DNA of 64,000 bases from an uncultured Pelagimonas sp. (GCA_947499735.1 CANMPP010000001.1:1054001-1118000); one strand, 5' to 3'; positions 34,087-44,159 are shown, counted from the stretch's first letter. The notes: generated from the letters alone by a model not told the origin. Numbers and translations: made by a program.

Positions 34087-34734
34087 ATGATCCAACTTGA
34101 TATTTTTTCTGACCCGATTTGTCCTTGGTGCTACATCGGTAAATCCTACCTAGATCGCGCCTTAGAGGCCCATCCGGATCACCCGTTTCAAATTCGGTGG
34201 CTGCCCTTCATGCTGAATCCCGCAATGCCAGCTGCAGGCATGGATCGTCGCACGTATTTGGAAGACAAATTTGGCGGTACAGAAGGCGCAATGCACGCCT
34301 ATGCTCCTGTTGTCGAACATGGTGAAAAAGCAGGTTTGGCCCTGAACCTAGACAAAATCAAAACCACACCCAATACAGTCGATGCCCACCGATTGATCCA
34401 TTGGGCCGAACTGGAAGGACGTCAAACCGCCATCGTGTCCAAATTGTTCAAAGCCTATTTTGTCGAAGGTCGCGACATCGGGAATCGCGAAGTTTTGGCC
34501 GATATCGCAGATAGTGCTGAAATGGATGCTGCGGTGATTTTGCGCCTTCTCGCATCCGATGCAGATCGTCGTGAAACAATCGAACGCGACGCTTCGGCAC
34601 GGGGTATGGGGATTACATCGGTTCCCACATTTATCGTCGCTGGCCAACACGCGGTTCCCGGCGCGCAACCACCAGAACTTTGGGCGCAAGTGATCAAAGA
34701 ACTGACAGCGGAAGCTGCGCCGAAAGACGCCTAG
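34087..34734 (+). CDS. DsbA family oxidoreductase (FrnE-like)
   Basis: Thioredoxin-fold protein of 215 residues with CPWC at C12-C15 in 'DIFSDPICPWCYIGKSYLDRAL'. The cis-Pro loop 'GITSVPTFIVAGQHAVPGAQPPELW' lies near the C-terminus. No signal peptide is visible, so it is cytoplasmic, as for FrnE and 2-hydroxychromene-2-carboxylate isomerase relatives. Redox substrate unknown. It is divergent from the XRE-cupin gene, with a 101-bp shared region. Confidence 0.88.
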   Translation: MIQLDIFSDPICPWCYIGKSYLDRALEAHPDHPFQIRWLPFMLNPAMPAAGMDRRTYLEDKFGGTEGAMHAYAPVVEHGEKAGLALNLDKIKTTPNTVDAHRLIHWAELEGRQTAIVSKLFKAYFVEGRDIGNREVLADIADSAEMDAAVILRLLASDADRRETIERDASARGMGITSVPTFIVAGQHAVPGAQPPELWAQVIKELTAEAAPKDA

Positions 34735-34816
34735 TTTCGCTAAATTTGGTACAATCCAGCGCTTGTTCAATCGGGCCGCTCCTATAGGCTAAACTCATTA
34801 GTTTAGGAGTAAGGCG

Positions 34817-36070
34817 TTGTCCAATACAGCACCAGCCATTGATGACATGGCGACTGGTCCCGCGCAAAAAATTTCACGCAACGAATTCATTGCTCTTTTG
34901 GCGATGATGTTTGCCACCATCGCCTTTTCGGTAGACGCGATGTTACCTGCGCTTGGTGACATCGCCGGTGAACTCACTCCGGACGCTGTGAATAAGGCCC
35001 AGTTGGTGGTTGGTGTCTTTATTATGGGAATGGGGTTTGGCACGTTTTTCACCGGCCCCCTGTCAGACGCATGGGGGCGAAAGCCTGTCGTCTTGGCTGG
35101 TTTGGTCCTGTACACGATCGGTGCAGCATGTGCGGCCATAGCGCCTAACCTTGAAACATTGCTCTTTGCCCGATTGCTGCAGGGCTTTGGCGCCGCGGCC
35201 CCTCGGGTTGTTGGCCTGTCTATCATTCGCGACCTCTATAAGGGGCGCGAGATGGCAAAAATTTCGTCATTCGTCATGATGATTTTCACCCTATTCCCCG
35301 CATTCGCCCCAAGTGTCGGTGCTTCATTGATGGTATTCGGCAGCTGGCGGGTCATTTTTGTCGCGTTTATCGGCTTTGCAGGTTTGATTTCTATCTGGTT
35401 CTCTTTGCGGTTGGTTGAAACCCTGCCGCAAGAACGCCGCATCACATTTAAAATAAGCACCATTGTCGATGGGGTTAAACAGGTCCTCAGCAATCGAATG
35501 GTTGTGGTATGTATCGCCGTGATGGCCACATCCTTTGCGATCCTCCTAAGCTTTATCAATTCAATCCAACAGATCTATGATGTGGTCTTTGATAGGCTTG
35601 ACAGTTTCCATTATTGGTTCGCGTTTGTTGCTCTGGTGGGCGTCACGTCGAATGCGGTAAACGCCTATTTGGTCAACCGAATTGGTATGCGGGCCATCAT
35701 TTCCGGAACATTGGGCATACAATCAATCCTGTCTGGCCTGGTTATCATCGCGCTTTTCGCAGGGCTGGACGAGCCAGGACATGAAACCTTGTTCTTCGTG
35801 GTATTTATAATTTGGCAGATATCTGTGTTCTACATGTTGGGGCTTTTGATCGGAAACCTGAATGCGCTGGCGTTGGAACCAATGGGCCATATCGCCGGAA
35901 TGGCCGCATCCATCACAGGCGCGCTCTCTACCGTTTTGGCGATGATCATCGCGATCCCTGTTGGATTGCTGTTCAATGGCACGCTCTGGCCGCTGGTGAT
36001 CGCGATTTTCCTGATCGCTTTAGCTGCGTTTGGATTGTCCACTTGTATCCCAGATCGTGAAAAAACTTAA
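34817..36070 (+). CDS. Bcr/CflA-type MFS efflux transporter
   Basis: Drug:proton antiporter of 417 residues with twelve membrane helices. Motif A 'GPLSDAWGRKPVVLAGLVLYTIGA' lies after helix 2, and 'LLQGFGAAAPRVVGLSIIRDLYKGREMAK' matches Bcr/CflA proteins. The start is a TTG with AGGAG 8 nt upstream, giving MSNTAPAIDDMATGPAQKISRNEF. The drug range is unknown. It stands alone, with a 123-bp gap before icd. Confidence 0.88.
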   Translation: MSNTAPAIDDMATGPAQKISRNEFIALLAMMFATIAFSVDAMLPALGDIAGELTPDAVNKAQLVVGVFIMGMGFGTFFTGPLSDAWGRKPVVLAGLVLYTIGAACAAIAPNLETLLFARLLQGFGAAAPRVVGLSIIRDLYKGREMAKISSFVMMIFTLFPAFAPSVGASLMVFGSWRVIFVAFIGFAGLISIWFSLRLVETLPQERRITFKISTIVDGVKQVLSNRMVVVCIAVMATSFAILLSFINSIQQIYDVVFDRLDSFHYWFAFVALVGVTSNAVNAYLVNRIGMRAIISGTLGIQSILSGLVIIALFAGLDEPGHETLFFVVFIIWQISVFYMLGLLIGNLNALALEPMGHIAGMAASITGALSTVLAMIIAIPVGLLFNGTLWPLVIAIFLIALAAFGLSTCIPDREKT

Positions 36071-36193
36071 GCACTTACGCAATAGTGCTAACCTGAAATT
36101 AGTGTTCGCAGGCGATAGGGGTTGAGAAAGCCAATTCATCCGCTAGGCTCGTGATGAATCTTCTGTTTCGGCACCCAAAAGAAAGACCGTGCG

Positions 36194-37408
36194 ATGAGCA
36201 AAATCAAGGTTGAGAACCCGATCGTGGAAATGGACGGGGATGAAATGACCCGGATCATCTGGGATTTTATCAAAAAGAAGCTGATCCTTCCCTATCTCGA
36301 CATTGATCTGCTCTATTATGACCTATCGGTTGAAGAACGGGATCGCACCGAGGACCAGATCACAATTGACGCCGCGAATAAGACCAAAGAGGTCGGGGTC
36401 GCAGTCAAATGTGCCACCATCACGCCAGACGAGGCGCGCGTGGAAGAGTTTGGTTTGAAAAAGATGTGGAAGTCGCCAAATGGCACGATCCGCAATATTC
36501 TGGGCGGTGTTGTGTTCCGCCAACCGATCATTTGTAAAAATGTACCTCGTTTGGTCCCTGGTTGGACGTCCCCCATCGTTGTGGGGCGACACGCATTCGG
36601 TGATCAATATAAGGCCACTGATTTCCATTTCCCGTCCAAGGGTAAGCTGACCATGAAATGGGAAGGCGAAAATGGCGAAGTCATCGAACGGGATGTTTAT
36701 GATGCGCCGGATGCCGGCGTTTACATGGGCATGTACAATCAGGATGAAAGCATCCGCGATTTTGCGCGTGCCTCGTTCAACCACGGTCTTAGCCTTGGAT
36801 GGCCCGTTTACCTGTCGACTAAGAACACAATTCTAAAGGCCTATGATGGCCGCTTTAAGGATCTGTTCCAAGAAGTGTACGAGGCCGAGTTCGCTGACAA
36901 GTATAAGGACGCAGGCCTGTGGTACGAACACCGTCTGATCGACGATATGGTCGCTTGTGCGTTGAAATGGAACGGTAAATTCGTTTGGGCCTGCAAAAAC
37001 TACGATGGCGATGTTCAGTCTGACATTGTCGCCCAAGGGTTCGGGTCGCTTGGCATGATGGCCTCGCAATTGACCACGCCGGATGGCAAAATCGTGGAAT
37101 CCGAGGCCGCCCATGGTACTGTAACGCGCCATTATCGCCAGCACCAAAAAGGTGAAGCCACATCTACAAATTCCATTGCATCTATATATGCTTGGACAGG
37201 CGCCCTAAAGCATCGCGCGAAGTTGGATGAGAATGCTCAATTGAAATCATTCGCCGAAACGCTGGAGCGTGTAATCATTGAAACCGTTGAAAGCGGCCAC
37301 ATGACCAAAGACCTGGCTTTGCTGGTTGGTCCAAACCAAAGCTGGCTGACCACTATGGGTTTCTTGGAAAAGGTAGATGAGAACCTGAACAAAGCTTTGG
37401 TTGGCTAA
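36194..37408 (+). CDS. icd: NADP-dependent isocitrate dehydrogenase
   Basis: Oxidises isocitrate to 2-oxoglutarate in the TCA cycle, making NADPH. It has 404 residues of the eukaryote-like homodimeric type (IDH-II): '[24 protein letters not shown]', '[33 protein letters not shown]', '[28 protein letters not shown]' and '[18 protein letters not shown]'. It is monocistronic, with a strong terminator behind it. Confidence 0.97.
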   Translation: MSKIKVENPIVEMDGDEMTRIIWDFIKKKLILPYLDIDLLYYDLSVEERDRTEDQITIDAANKTKEVGVAVKCATITPDEARVEEFGLKKMWKSPNGTIRNILGGVVFRQPIICKNVPRLVPGWTSPIVVGRHAFGDQYKATDFHFPSKGKLTMKWEGENGEVIERDVYDAPDAGVYMGMYNQDESIRDFARASFNHGLSLGWPVYLSTKNTILKAYDGRFKDLFQEVYEAEFADKYKDAGLWYEHRLIDDMVACALKWNGKFVWACKNYDGDVQSDIVAQGFGSLGMMASQLTTPDGKIVESEAAHGTVTRHYRQHQKGEATSTNSIASIYAWTGALKHRAKLDENAQLKSFAETLERVIIETVESGHMTKDLALLVGPNQSWLTTMGFLEKVDENLNKALVG

Positions 37409-37431
37409 AGCTGACCCGATAGGTTCAATAT

Positions 37432-37461
37432 ACACCCCCGTATATGCGGGGGTGTTTTTTT
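37432..37461 (+). terminator. Rho-independent terminator after icd
   Basis: ACACCCCCG-TATAT-GCGGGGGTGT followed by seven T. Confidence 0.93.
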
Positions 37462-37462
37462 A

Positions 37463-37493
37463 TGGAAATACTATTTCCAAATTTCTGGAAATA
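37463..37493. promoter_or_regulatory. Operator upstream of arsC, shared with the aquaglyceroporin gene
   Basis: Two overlapping dyads: TGGAAATA-C-TATTTCCA (37463-37479, perfect) and TATTTCC-AAATTTCT-GGAAATA (37472-37493). The second is nearly identical to TATTTCC-GGTTTTCT-GGAAATA at 62431-62452. It ends 4 bp before a TTGCCC/TATTTG promoter (37498-37526, 17-nt spacer). An arsenic-responsive regulator such as ArsR is the obvious candidate. Confidence 0.6.
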
Positions 37494-37669
37494 TAACTTG
37501 CCCCACATCTATATTTCTCTTATTTGGGAAATACGGAACAATAGCGCGCTGAGGCTTCCATTGGTTTTCATCTTATGTTTCCCGAGGTCTCATTTATGGT
37601 CGCGGGTCACAGTAACCGCCAACGCCTTGTTCCTTTCCTCAACTGACCTGATCTGATGGAGAGCCATAA

Positions 37670-38167
37670 ATGGCCGACACAAAATACGCAGCATTGTTTG
37701 TTTGCTCTGGAAACTCAGCCCGTTCTCTTTTTGCAGAGGCCATTCTACGCAAACTCGGTGGCGATGCGTTTGACGTTTATTCTGCGGGAACAAATCCACA
37801 TGGATCCCCTAATCCGCATGCTTTGGCACTTATGCAGCAAAAAGGGCACGATGTATCACAGCTGCGTTCAAAGGACATCGCGGAGTTTACAAGTGAAGGT
37901 GCGCCAAAGTTTGACTTCATATTCACCGTCTGTGACCAAGCGGCCAATGAAGAATGCCCAGCCTTTCCCGGCCAACCCATCACAGCCCATTGGGGCATGA
38001 AAGACCCTGTTAAGGTCGAGGGTGAAGAGGCCGAAAAAAGCCTTGCATTCCAAGAGGCTTATGGAATTTTATTCAATCGCCTCAGCTTGTTTACGGCATT
38101 ATCGATCGACGCGCTGGATGGCATGTCTCTACAGAAAGCGGTTGATAAAATCGCAACGCAAGCGTGA
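37670..38167 (+). CDS. arsC: Arsenate reductase, LMW-phosphatase (thioredoxin-coupled) type
   Basis: Reduces arsenate to arsenite through a Cys relay. It has 165 residues. The phosphatase loop is C12-S-G-N-S-A-R18-S19. The two further Cys expected in thioredoxin-coupled ArsC are present at C88 ('FTVCDQA') and C96 ('NEECPAFPG'). GGAGA precedes the ATG. No arsR or arsB is beside it; arsenite export may be through the aquaglyceroporin at 62.5 kb, which has the same operator. A hairpin follows the gene. Confidence 0.88.
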   Translation: MADTKYAALFVCSGNSARSLFAEAILRKLGGDAFDVYSAGTNPHGSPNPHALALMQQKGHDVSQLRSKDIAEFTSEGAPKFDFIFTVCDQAANEECPAFPGQPITAHWGMKDPVKVEGEEAEKSLAFQEAYGILFNRLSLFTALSIDALDGMSLQKAVDKIATQA

Positions 38168-38180
38168 TAGTTTTCATAAG

Positions 38181-38205
38181 AACAGGGCGGCTTAGCTGCC
38201 CTGTT
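38181..38205. terminator. Hairpin between arsC and the CoA-transferase gene
   Basis: AACAGGGCGGC-TTA-GCTGCCCTGTT, an 11-bp stem with one wobble, overlapping the 3' end of the convergent CoA-transferase. The T run is short on both strands. Confidence 0.55.
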
Positions 38206-39346
38206 TAAAGGACCAATCCCCGTTGCCCAAAGTTGGGCCAGCCTTATCGAGCGCCAGTTCTGATCGGGAAAACTGGATTGGTGTCCGCAACCCCTTTATG
38301 CCCTCTGGTTCAATCTGCATGCCCCGGTGCTGGATCTGTGGGTCAGCCATGACATCCTTAACGGTATTGATCGGGCCGACAGGCACTTTTGCAGCCTCTA
38401 ACGCTGCGATCAAATCGTCCTTTTTCCACGATTTGGTTTGCTCCATGACGGCGGCATTCACTTGGTCGCGGTTTTGAACCCTTGCAGGATTGGTCGCAAA
38501 CGCAGGATCCTCGATCCAAGAAACCATGTCGAACACCCGCGCCATCGAAGCAAACTGACCATCATTGCCACATGCAACAATCAAATGGCCATCGGAACAT
38601 TCATACGTGTCATAAGGCACAATGCTGGGATGCCCATTGCCCAACCGTTTCGGCACCTGATGGCCCAGCAAATAGATCATGCCTTGATGGCCCAGCACGC
38701 CAACACCGCTATCCAAAAGTGACAGATCGATATGTTGCCCCTGCCCGGATCGCGCCCGTTCAGCCAAGGCTGCTTGGACACCCACAACACCGTAGAGCCC
38801 TGTGAAAAGATCCATAATCGCAATGCCAGCCTTCATCGGTGTGCCATCGGGATCGCCGGACACATCCATGATGCCACTCATACCTTGGATCAGAAAATCA
38901 TAACCCGGCTGAGACGCTCTCGGTCCCGTTTGCCCAAAACCGGTGACTGATGCGTAGATCAGCCCCGGATTGTCTTTAGCTAAAGACGCATAATCCAACC
39001 CAAATTTGGCCAGCCCCCCGACTTTAAAATTTTCAATCACAACATCAGCATCAGAAATCAAAGCTTTGACTTTATTGAGGTCTTCCTCACTTCTAAAGTC
39101 CGCGCATACGGATGTTTTTCCGCGATTGGCCGCATGAAAATAGGTTGCGACCGTTTCGGTATCACCGCTGGGCAATTCACGTTCAATGAAAGGAGGGCCC
39201 CAGCGACGGGTGTCATCCCCTTGAGGTGCTTCAACCTTGATCACTTCGGCACCTAGATCCGCCAAACATTGGCCAATCCATGGACCGGCCAAAATTCGCG
39301 CCAATTCAACGACTTTCAACCCTTTATAGGGTGTTCCAGCACTCAT
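38192..39346 (-). CDS. CaiB/BaiF family CoA-transferase, probably glutarate-linked
   Basis: Class III CoA-transferase of 384 residues in the normal order: 'YKGLKVVELARILAGPWIGQCLADLGAEVIKVEAPQGDDTRRWGPPF', 'CADFRSEEDLNKVKALISDADVVIENFKVGGLAKFGLDY', and 'QPGYDFLIQGMSGIM' with the catalytic Asp. It begins 3 bp after the glutaryl-CoA dehydrogenase gene. Elsewhere, this gene pair matches succinyl-CoA:glutarate CoA-transferase with GcdH, so it likely makes glutaryl-CoA in lysine or glutarate breakdown (inference from context). Confidence 0.88.
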   Translation of the reverse strand: MSAGTPYKGLKVVELARILAGPWIGQCLADLGAEVIKVEAPQGDDTRRWGPPFIERELPSGDTETVATYFHAANRGKTSVCADFRSEEDLNKVKALISDADVVIENFKVGGLAKFGLDYASLAKDNPGLIYASVTGFGQTGPRASQPGYDFLIQGMSGIMDVSGDPDGTPMKAGIAIMDLFTGLYGVVGVQAALAERARSGQGQHIDLSLLDSGVGVLGHQGMIYLLGHQVPKRLGNGHPSIVPYDTYECSDGHLIVACGNDGQFASMARVFDMVSWIEDPAFATNPARVQNRDQVNAAVMEQTKSWKKDDLIAALEAAKVPVGPINTVKDVMADPQIQHRGMQIEPEGIKGLRTPIQFSRSELALDKAGPTLGNGDWSFKQGS

Positions 39347-39349
39347 ATC

Positions 39350-40549
39350 TTATCCAAACGCCTGTAGACCGGTTTGCGCACGACCCAAGATCAGGGCGTG
39401 CACATCATGTGTGCCTTCATAGGTGTTCACGGTTTCCAAATTTTGGGCGTGTCGCATCACGTGATAGCCTGACTGAATACCGTTCCCGCCATGCATGTCG
39501 CGGGCCATCCGGGCAATATCTAGGGCTTTGCCGCAATTGTTGCGTTTGACGATGGAAATCATCTCAGGGGCGAAAGCATTCTCATCCATCAAGCGACCCA
39601 CACGCAACGACGACTGTAGCCCAAGCGAGATTTCGGTCATCATGTCCGCCAGTTTCTTTTGATATAGTTGTGTCGCTGCCAAGGGTTTGCCAAATTGCTT
39701 ACGGTCCATCCCATAGCCATGCGCCCGCATCCAGCAATCCTCTGCTGCGCCCAAAACACCCCATGAAATACCGTAACGCGCGCGGTTCAAACAACCAAAT
39801 GGTCCGCCCATTCCGGTAATTCCGGGCAGCAGCGCATCTTCGCCAACTTCGACATTTTCCATGACGATTTCACCAGTGATTGAGGCGCGCAAGGACAGCT
39901 TGCCTTCAATTTTCGGCGCGCTTAGGCCCTTCATTCCTTTGTCCAAGACAAACCCGACTACTTTGCCGTCATGCGCATCGGACTTGGCCCAAACCACAAA
40001 AACATCGGCTATGGGCGCGTTCGAAATCCACATTTTCGAACCATTCAACACATAACCGCCCGCTGTTTTTGTCGCGCGTGTTTTCATTCCACCGGGATCT
40101 GAACCGGCTTCAGGCTCGGTCAGGCCGAAACATCCAATCCATTCTCCTGTGGCCAGTTTTGGCAGATATTTTTCGCGCTGCGCCTCTGATCCATATGCAA
40201 AAATCGGGAACATCACGAGGCTAGATTGAACGGACATCATGGACCGATATCCGCTGTCAACCCGTTCAACTTCGCGTGCAACCAAACCATAGGACACATA
40301 GGACGCGCCAACCCCGCCATATTCTTCTGGAACCGTCACACCCAACAGGCCCGAAGCCCCCATTTCAGCAAAAATCTCGGGATCCGTTGTTTCGTTCAAA
40401 TAGGCATCTTCCACCCGCGGGGCCAGTTTATCGGCCGCAAAGCTGGCTGCGGCATCCCGGATCATGCGCTCTTCTTCATTCAATTGCTGTTCTAAAAGAA
40501 ACGGATCTTGCCAGTTGAACGCGATACCTTTGTGAGACGTCTGTGCCAT
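39350..40549 (-). CDS. gcdH: Glutaryl-CoA dehydrogenase (acyl-CoA dehydrogenase family)
   Basis: FAD enzyme of 399 residues that oxidises and decarboxylates glutaryl-CoA to crotonyl-CoA. Seen: '[25 protein letters not shown]' and '[38 protein letters not shown]', and the catalytic Glu in '[19 protein letters not shown]' (TYEGTHD is typical of GcdH). The start at 40549 gives [16 protein letters not shown] with AGGA upstream; the frame opens 57 bp earlier. It is followed at 3 bp by the CoA-transferase gene. Confidence 0.93.
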   Translation of the reverse strand: MAQTSHKGIAFNWQDPFLLEQQLNEEERMIRDAAASFAADKLAPRVEDAYLNETTDPEIFAEMGASGLLGVTVPEEYGGVGASYVSYGLVAREVERVDSGYRSMMSVQSSLVMFPIFAYGSEAQREKYLPKLATGEWIGCFGLTEPEAGSDPGGMKTRATKTAGGYVLNGSKMWISNAPIADVFVVWAKSDAHDGKVVGFVLDKGMKGLSAPKIEGKLSLRASITGEIVMENVEVGEDALLPGITGMGGPFGCLNRARYGISWGVLGAAEDCWMRAHGYGMDRKQFGKPLAATQLYQKKLADMMTEISLGLQSSLRVGRLMDENAFAPEMISIVKRNNCGKALDIARMARDMHGGNGIQSGYHVMRHAQNLETVNTYEGTHDVHALILGRAQTGLQAFG

Positions 40550-40566
40550 ATCTGTGGTCCTATTGG

Positions 40567-41547
40567 TTATTTCGGTGCAATCGCGAATACGGATTGCTGT
40601 TGCCAAATTTGTCCTGGCAAAAGAAGAATTTCGGGAAACCCGGAATGGTTTGGCGCATCTGGCCAGTGTTGTGGCTCTAATGCAAGCCCCGGATGGGGGC
40701 CGTATCTGCGGAGATCATGCCCGATGACACTGCCATCAAAATGGCGCGCATCATAGACCTGAAGGCCCGGGGCATCAGTGAACAGTTGAAGCGTGGCCAT
40801 GTCTGTTTCCAAAGTGCACGCCAGCTGCGGTTCCTCCAATGGGTGCTCTGAATGGCAGAAATTGTGATCCAATCCCCCTTCAATGATTGGCGATTTTGAC
40901 TGGGTGAAATCAAAAGATGTCCCAGTCACCTCCGCGCTGCATCCGATCGGAATGTTTTCTTTATTTAAGGGCAGGTAACGATCTGTATTCACCTGAAACA
41001 CATGATCAGATATGGTCTCTGACCCATCCAGGTTCCAATAACCATGGCTTGCTAGATTACACAATGTCGGCGCATCGCTTTGCCCGCTCAGCGTGATATG
41101 CAGGCCCTGATCGCTAAGACGATAGGTGCACCGCGCGGTCAGGTTTCCGGGAAACCCACATGTCCCATCTGGGGATACGGTTTGCAGCGTCACACTATCG
41201 CTAGATTGTGCAATCACCGACCAATTTTGGTCTGACAGACCATGTTCACCCGAATGCAGGATATTTGCACCTTCATTGGCGGCAAATCTTAGATCCGTTC
41301 CGTTCAATTTGGCCCGCGCCCCGCCAATCCGATTGGCCACGCGCCCCACAATTGCACCCGCATACCGCAACGGGCCAAGATAATCGGTCAGATCATCAGA
41401 ACCCACCACCAAAGAAAACGGCAAACCCCTGTGGCGCATATCCTGTAGCGTTGCCCCCCAAGTGATCACCTTGGCGGAAAATGCGCCATGGTTTAGCGTC
41501 ACCTGTCCAACCTCTGTGCCATCTGCAAGTGTGCCGAAACGGTCCAA
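40567..41547 (-). CDS. galM: Aldose 1-epimerase (galactose mutarotase)
   Basis: Interconverts alpha and beta anomers of hexoses. About 326 residues with '[17 protein letters not shown]', '[15 protein letters not shown]', the catalytic His in '[11 protein letters not shown]' and the catalytic Glu in '[17 protein letters not shown]'. The start is unclear: the frame opens with TTG at 41604, but a TTG at 41547 gives [13 protein letters not shown], the usual family start, and stays clear of the ssrA promoter. It lies 17 bp upstream of gcdH on the same strand, so they may be co-transcribed. Confidence 0.88.
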   Translation of the reverse strand: MDRFGTLADGTEVGQVTLNHGAFSAKVITWGATLQDMRHRGLPFSLVVGSDDLTDYLGPLRYAGAIVGRVANRIGGARAKLNGTDLRFAANEGANILHSGEHGLSDQNWSVIAQSSDSVTLQTVSPDGTCGFPGNLTARCTYRLSDQGLHITLSGQSDAPTLCNLASHGYWNLDGSETISDHVFQVNTDRYLPLNKENIPIGCSAEVTGTSFDFTQSKSPIIEGGLDHNFCHSEHPLEEPQLACTLETDMATLQLFTDAPGLQVYDARHFDGSVIGHDLRRYGPHPGLALEPQHWPDAPNHSGFPEILLLPGQIWQQQSVFAIAPK

Positions 41548-41627
41548 TAGAAATACTGCCTTTTTGTTTTGCGCTATATGACCTCGTCCTATTTGGCAAA
41601 GCAATGGGCTTTGACTGCATTAGTATA

Positions 41628-41656
41628 TTGAAACTCTTGAAAAGCATGCCTATATA
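41628..41656 (+). promoter_or_regulatory. Promoter of ssrA
   Basis: TTGAAA (41628-41633), a 17-nt spacer and TATATA (41651-41656), a near-consensus sigma70 promoter just before the tmRNA acceptor segment. Confidence 0.7.
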
Positions 41657-41662
41657 TTCACC

Positions 41663-41985
41663 GTTCCCTCGTGGAACTATGGGCATAAACGCGCGTGAAA
41701 TAAACGGATTGGACCCGGGGGCGGTACCCGGCGGCTCCACCAAAATCCCGTCATTTGGGGGATCATGGGGCCGAAATAGGATCGACAAACGCGTAAAGAC
41801 GTAGCTTTGCTTCGGTGAGATACCACCGTTACCGGTTCAAAATGTACAATTGCAAATGACAATCGTGCTCCGATGGCTCTGGCTGCGTAAGCAGTTCGAG
41901 TGATCGAAACTTAAGCCCTAGCGCCTAGCCGCGTTAGGCGGGGTTCGCAGGTACCTGGCAACAGAAACCTGCACTACCACCCCCA
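41663..41985 (+). ncRNA. ssrA: Transfer-messenger RNA, circularly permuted two-piece form
   Basis: The acceptor piece comes first and ends at CCA 41740-41742 (GGACCCGGGGGCGG...CTCCACCA). The coding piece begins at about 41767 with GGGGCCG, which pairs with CGGCTCC of the acceptor piece and leaves the G3-U70-type wobble needed by alanyl-tRNA synthetase. The tag frame is GCA 41852 to TAA 41888-41890 and codes ANDNRAPMALAA. Split, permuted genes of this order are the rule in alphaproteobacteria. The outer ends given are approximate. It rescues stalled ribosomes; SspB at 44.3 kb recognises its tag. Confidence 0.9.
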
Positions 41986-42102
41986 AAAAAAGTGATGTCG
42001 TTGCAAATAGAAACGCCAGAAAGCGGTCCTTCACAGAGTGTTGTCCGGTCTCTTTTGGCTTGTGCTTGACACAGAGGCGTGCCGCCTCGTTTCATGATGT
42101 GC

Positions 42103-42819
42103 ATGAAACGCGCATTTTTTGTTGTTTTTTTGCTGATCGCGCAGGCTTCACATGCCTGCCAAACCGCATTGATCTTATCCATGGATGTTTCCAATTCCGT
42201 GGATGTTGGGGAATATCGCATTCAGGTTGATGGTTTGGCAGCCGCCTTACAGGACCGCGAAATCGCAGAAATTTTGGTGCAAGATCAGGTATCACTGAGC
42301 GTGATACAGTGGTCAGGCGTGGATCGTCAGGTTGTCAGCATTGATTGGCAACAAATGCGTAGCGCGGCGGATGTGCGTGCATTTGCGGCGCAAACACGCG
42401 CCCTGCCCCGTGCATTTGTTTTATCAGACACAGCCCCCGCTGAAGCGATGATGTTTGCAATCAATCATTTTCCGAACGCCCCAAAATGCGCGCGCTGGGT
42501 TGTCGATATGTCTGGCGATGGCACGGCGAATTCTGGCGGATCGGTTTCTGCCACACGCCGTTTGGCCGAACGTCGTGGGATCACATTCAACGCACTGGCG
42601 ATTGAAAGCATGGGACAGGCCATCACCAATTATTATCGCAAAAACGTACTGACACAGGATGGGTTCGTGATGACAGCGGCTGGTTTTCAGGACTATCCGC
42701 CCATGATACGCGAAAAACTGTTGCGCGAATTGCGCCAATTGATTGGCGAAGGACCCGACCAAAATGGCACATATCGTCTTGCACAAAATCGCGCCAACCG
42801 GTTGATGTCACAAGAATGA
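42103..42819 (+). CDS. Secreted DUF1194 (VWA-like) protein
   Basis: Exported protein of 238 residues. A signal peptide (MKRAFFVVFLLIAQASHA) is followed at once by a Cys-containing start and a von Willebrand A-like domain: 'ALILSMDVSNSVDVGEYRIQVDGLAAAL' holds the DxSxS metal site, and 'VVDMSGDGTANSGG' the second acidic loop. DUF1194 proteins are common in alphaproteobacteria; function unknown, probably metal-dependent adhesion or assembly. Several Met lie close together at 42079-42103; the last begins the signal peptide. Confidence 0.85.
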   Translation: MKRAFFVVFLLIAQASHACQTALILSMDVSNSVDVGEYRIQVDGLAAALQDREIAEILVQDQVSLSVIQWSGVDRQVVSIDWQQMRSAADVRAFAAQTRALPRAFVLSDTAPAEAMMFAINHFPNAPKCARWVVDMSGDGTANSGGSVSATRRLAERRGITFNALAIESMGQAITNYYRKNVLTQDGFVMTAAGFQDYPPMIREKLLRELRQLIGEGPDQNGTYRLAQNRANRLMSQE

Positions 42820-42881
42820 CGTGAAATCCCTGCTAATTGCGCAAAGGTCTTGGAACAAGATGCATAAGGGATCGCATTTAT

Positions 42882-44159
42882 ATGCCAGAGGACACGCAAC
42901 AATCCGTCTCGGGGTGGTCTGAATTTTTTCGTATTTTCGGACGTATCGGTCTTTTGTCATTCGGAGGACCTGCGGCACAAATTTCCGTTATGCACCGCGA
43001 ATTGGTCGAAGACCGCACGTGGCTAAGCGAAGATCAATTCCTGCGCGCCCTTAGCTTCTGCATGCTGTTGCCCGGGCCAGAGGCAATGCAGTTGGCCACC
43101 TATGCTGGCTGGTTGCGGCGCGGTGTTCTTGGCGGTGTGATTGCAGGATTGCTGTTCGTTCTGCCCGGCGCGGCAGTTATTGCTGTATTGGCCTTGCTCT
43201 ATGCCCAATATGGCGCGTTACCGGAAACCGAAGCTTTGCTATTAGGCATCAAAGCTCTGGTCATGATAATTGTGATTCAGGCCTTGATGAAATTGTCACA
43301 AAAGGCACTCAGATCCCGCAGGGCCTACTGTCTTGCCATAGCGGCCTTTGTCGCGATTTTTCTGTTCAGAACTCCCTTTCCAGTCATTATTGCCACCGCC
43401 GCCTTGATCGGATGGTGGACATCAAACGCCACGGAAAGGACGGTGGACACGCCCCAAAGCGTCGGCCTTAACTGGCGCATTATCCTGTTTTGGAGCATCC
43501 TTTGGTTGGCGCCCTTGCCGGTTCTTTGGCTCACAGGTCAAACCGCCTTGCTGCAAATATCGACCTTCTTTGCCAAGCTGGCCGTTTCAACCTTTGGCGG
43601 AGCCTATGCCGTTTTGGCCTATATGGCCCAACAGGTTGTCGACACTTATGCATGGCTGAGTGCACCACAAATGATGGATGCTTTGGGACTGGCCGAAACC
43701 ACGCCGGGGCCATTGATCCTTGTCACGCAATTCGTTGCGATGATGGCTGGGCATGGCCTTGGCGGGACGGGGCTGGCCATCGCAGCAGGCGGATTGACCC
43801 TATGGATGACGTTCGTACCCTGTTTTTTATGGATTTTCGCAGGTGCGCCTCATGTTGAAACCCTTTTGGCGCGCCCGCGTTTGAAAAGCGCATTGGACGC
43901 CATCACCGCCGCTGTCGTCGGCGTCATTGCAAATTTGTCGCTTTGGTTTGCGCTGCATGTTCTGTTTGATGACGTGACCCCGATCACATGGGGATTTCTG
44001 TCATTTGATTGGCCGATGTTCACAAGCGTCAATTGGAATATTTTTCCACTTATCGCTTTGGGTGGAGTTTTGATGTTTATCTTGAAACGTGGGATTTTCA
44101 TGTCAATTTGCATTTGCGCCCTGTCAGGGCTTTTACTGGGCATGATGTCCCAAACATGA
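42882..44159 (+). CDS. chrA: Chromate transporter, two-domain ChrA
   Basis: Inner-membrane chromate exporter of 425 residues. The two homologous halves are visible. The first has 'IFGRIGLLSFGGPAAQISVMHRELVEDRTWLSEDQFLRALSFCMLLPGPEAMQLATYAGW'. The second has 'FFAKLAVSTFGGAYAVLAYMAQQVVDTYAWLSAPQMMDALGLAETTPGPLILVTQFVAMMAG'. The FGG...PGP motifs are family marks. The start at 42882 (MPEDTQQSV) follows AAGGG; the frame opens 45 bp earlier. No regulator gene is beside it. Confidence 0.9.
   Translation: MPEDTQQSVSGWSEFFRIFGRIGLLSFGGPAAQISVMHRELVEDRTWLSEDQFLRALSFCMLLPGPEAMQLATYAGWLRRGVLGGVIAGLLFVLPGAAVIAVLALLYAQYGALPETEALLLGIKALVMIIVIQALMKLSQKALRSRRAYCLAIAAFVAIFLFRTPFPVIIATAALIGWWTSNATERTVDTPQSVGLNWRIILFWSILWLAPLPVLWLTGQTALLQISTFFAKLAVSTFGGAYAVLAYMAQQVVDTYAWLSAPQMMDALGLAETTPGPLILVTQFVAMMAGHGLGGTGLAIAAGGLTLWMTFVPCFLWIFAGAPHVETLLARPRLKSALDAITAAVVGVIANLSLWFALHVLFDDVTPITWGFLSFDWPMFTSVNWNIFPLIALGGVLMFILKRGIFMSICICALSGLLLGMMSQT

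Noticed and set aside
41934-42221. 95-codon minus-strand ORF over the end of ssrA and the DUF1194 gene
   Set aside because: Overlaps the tmRNA coding piece and the signal-peptide region of a plus-strand gene; no domain.
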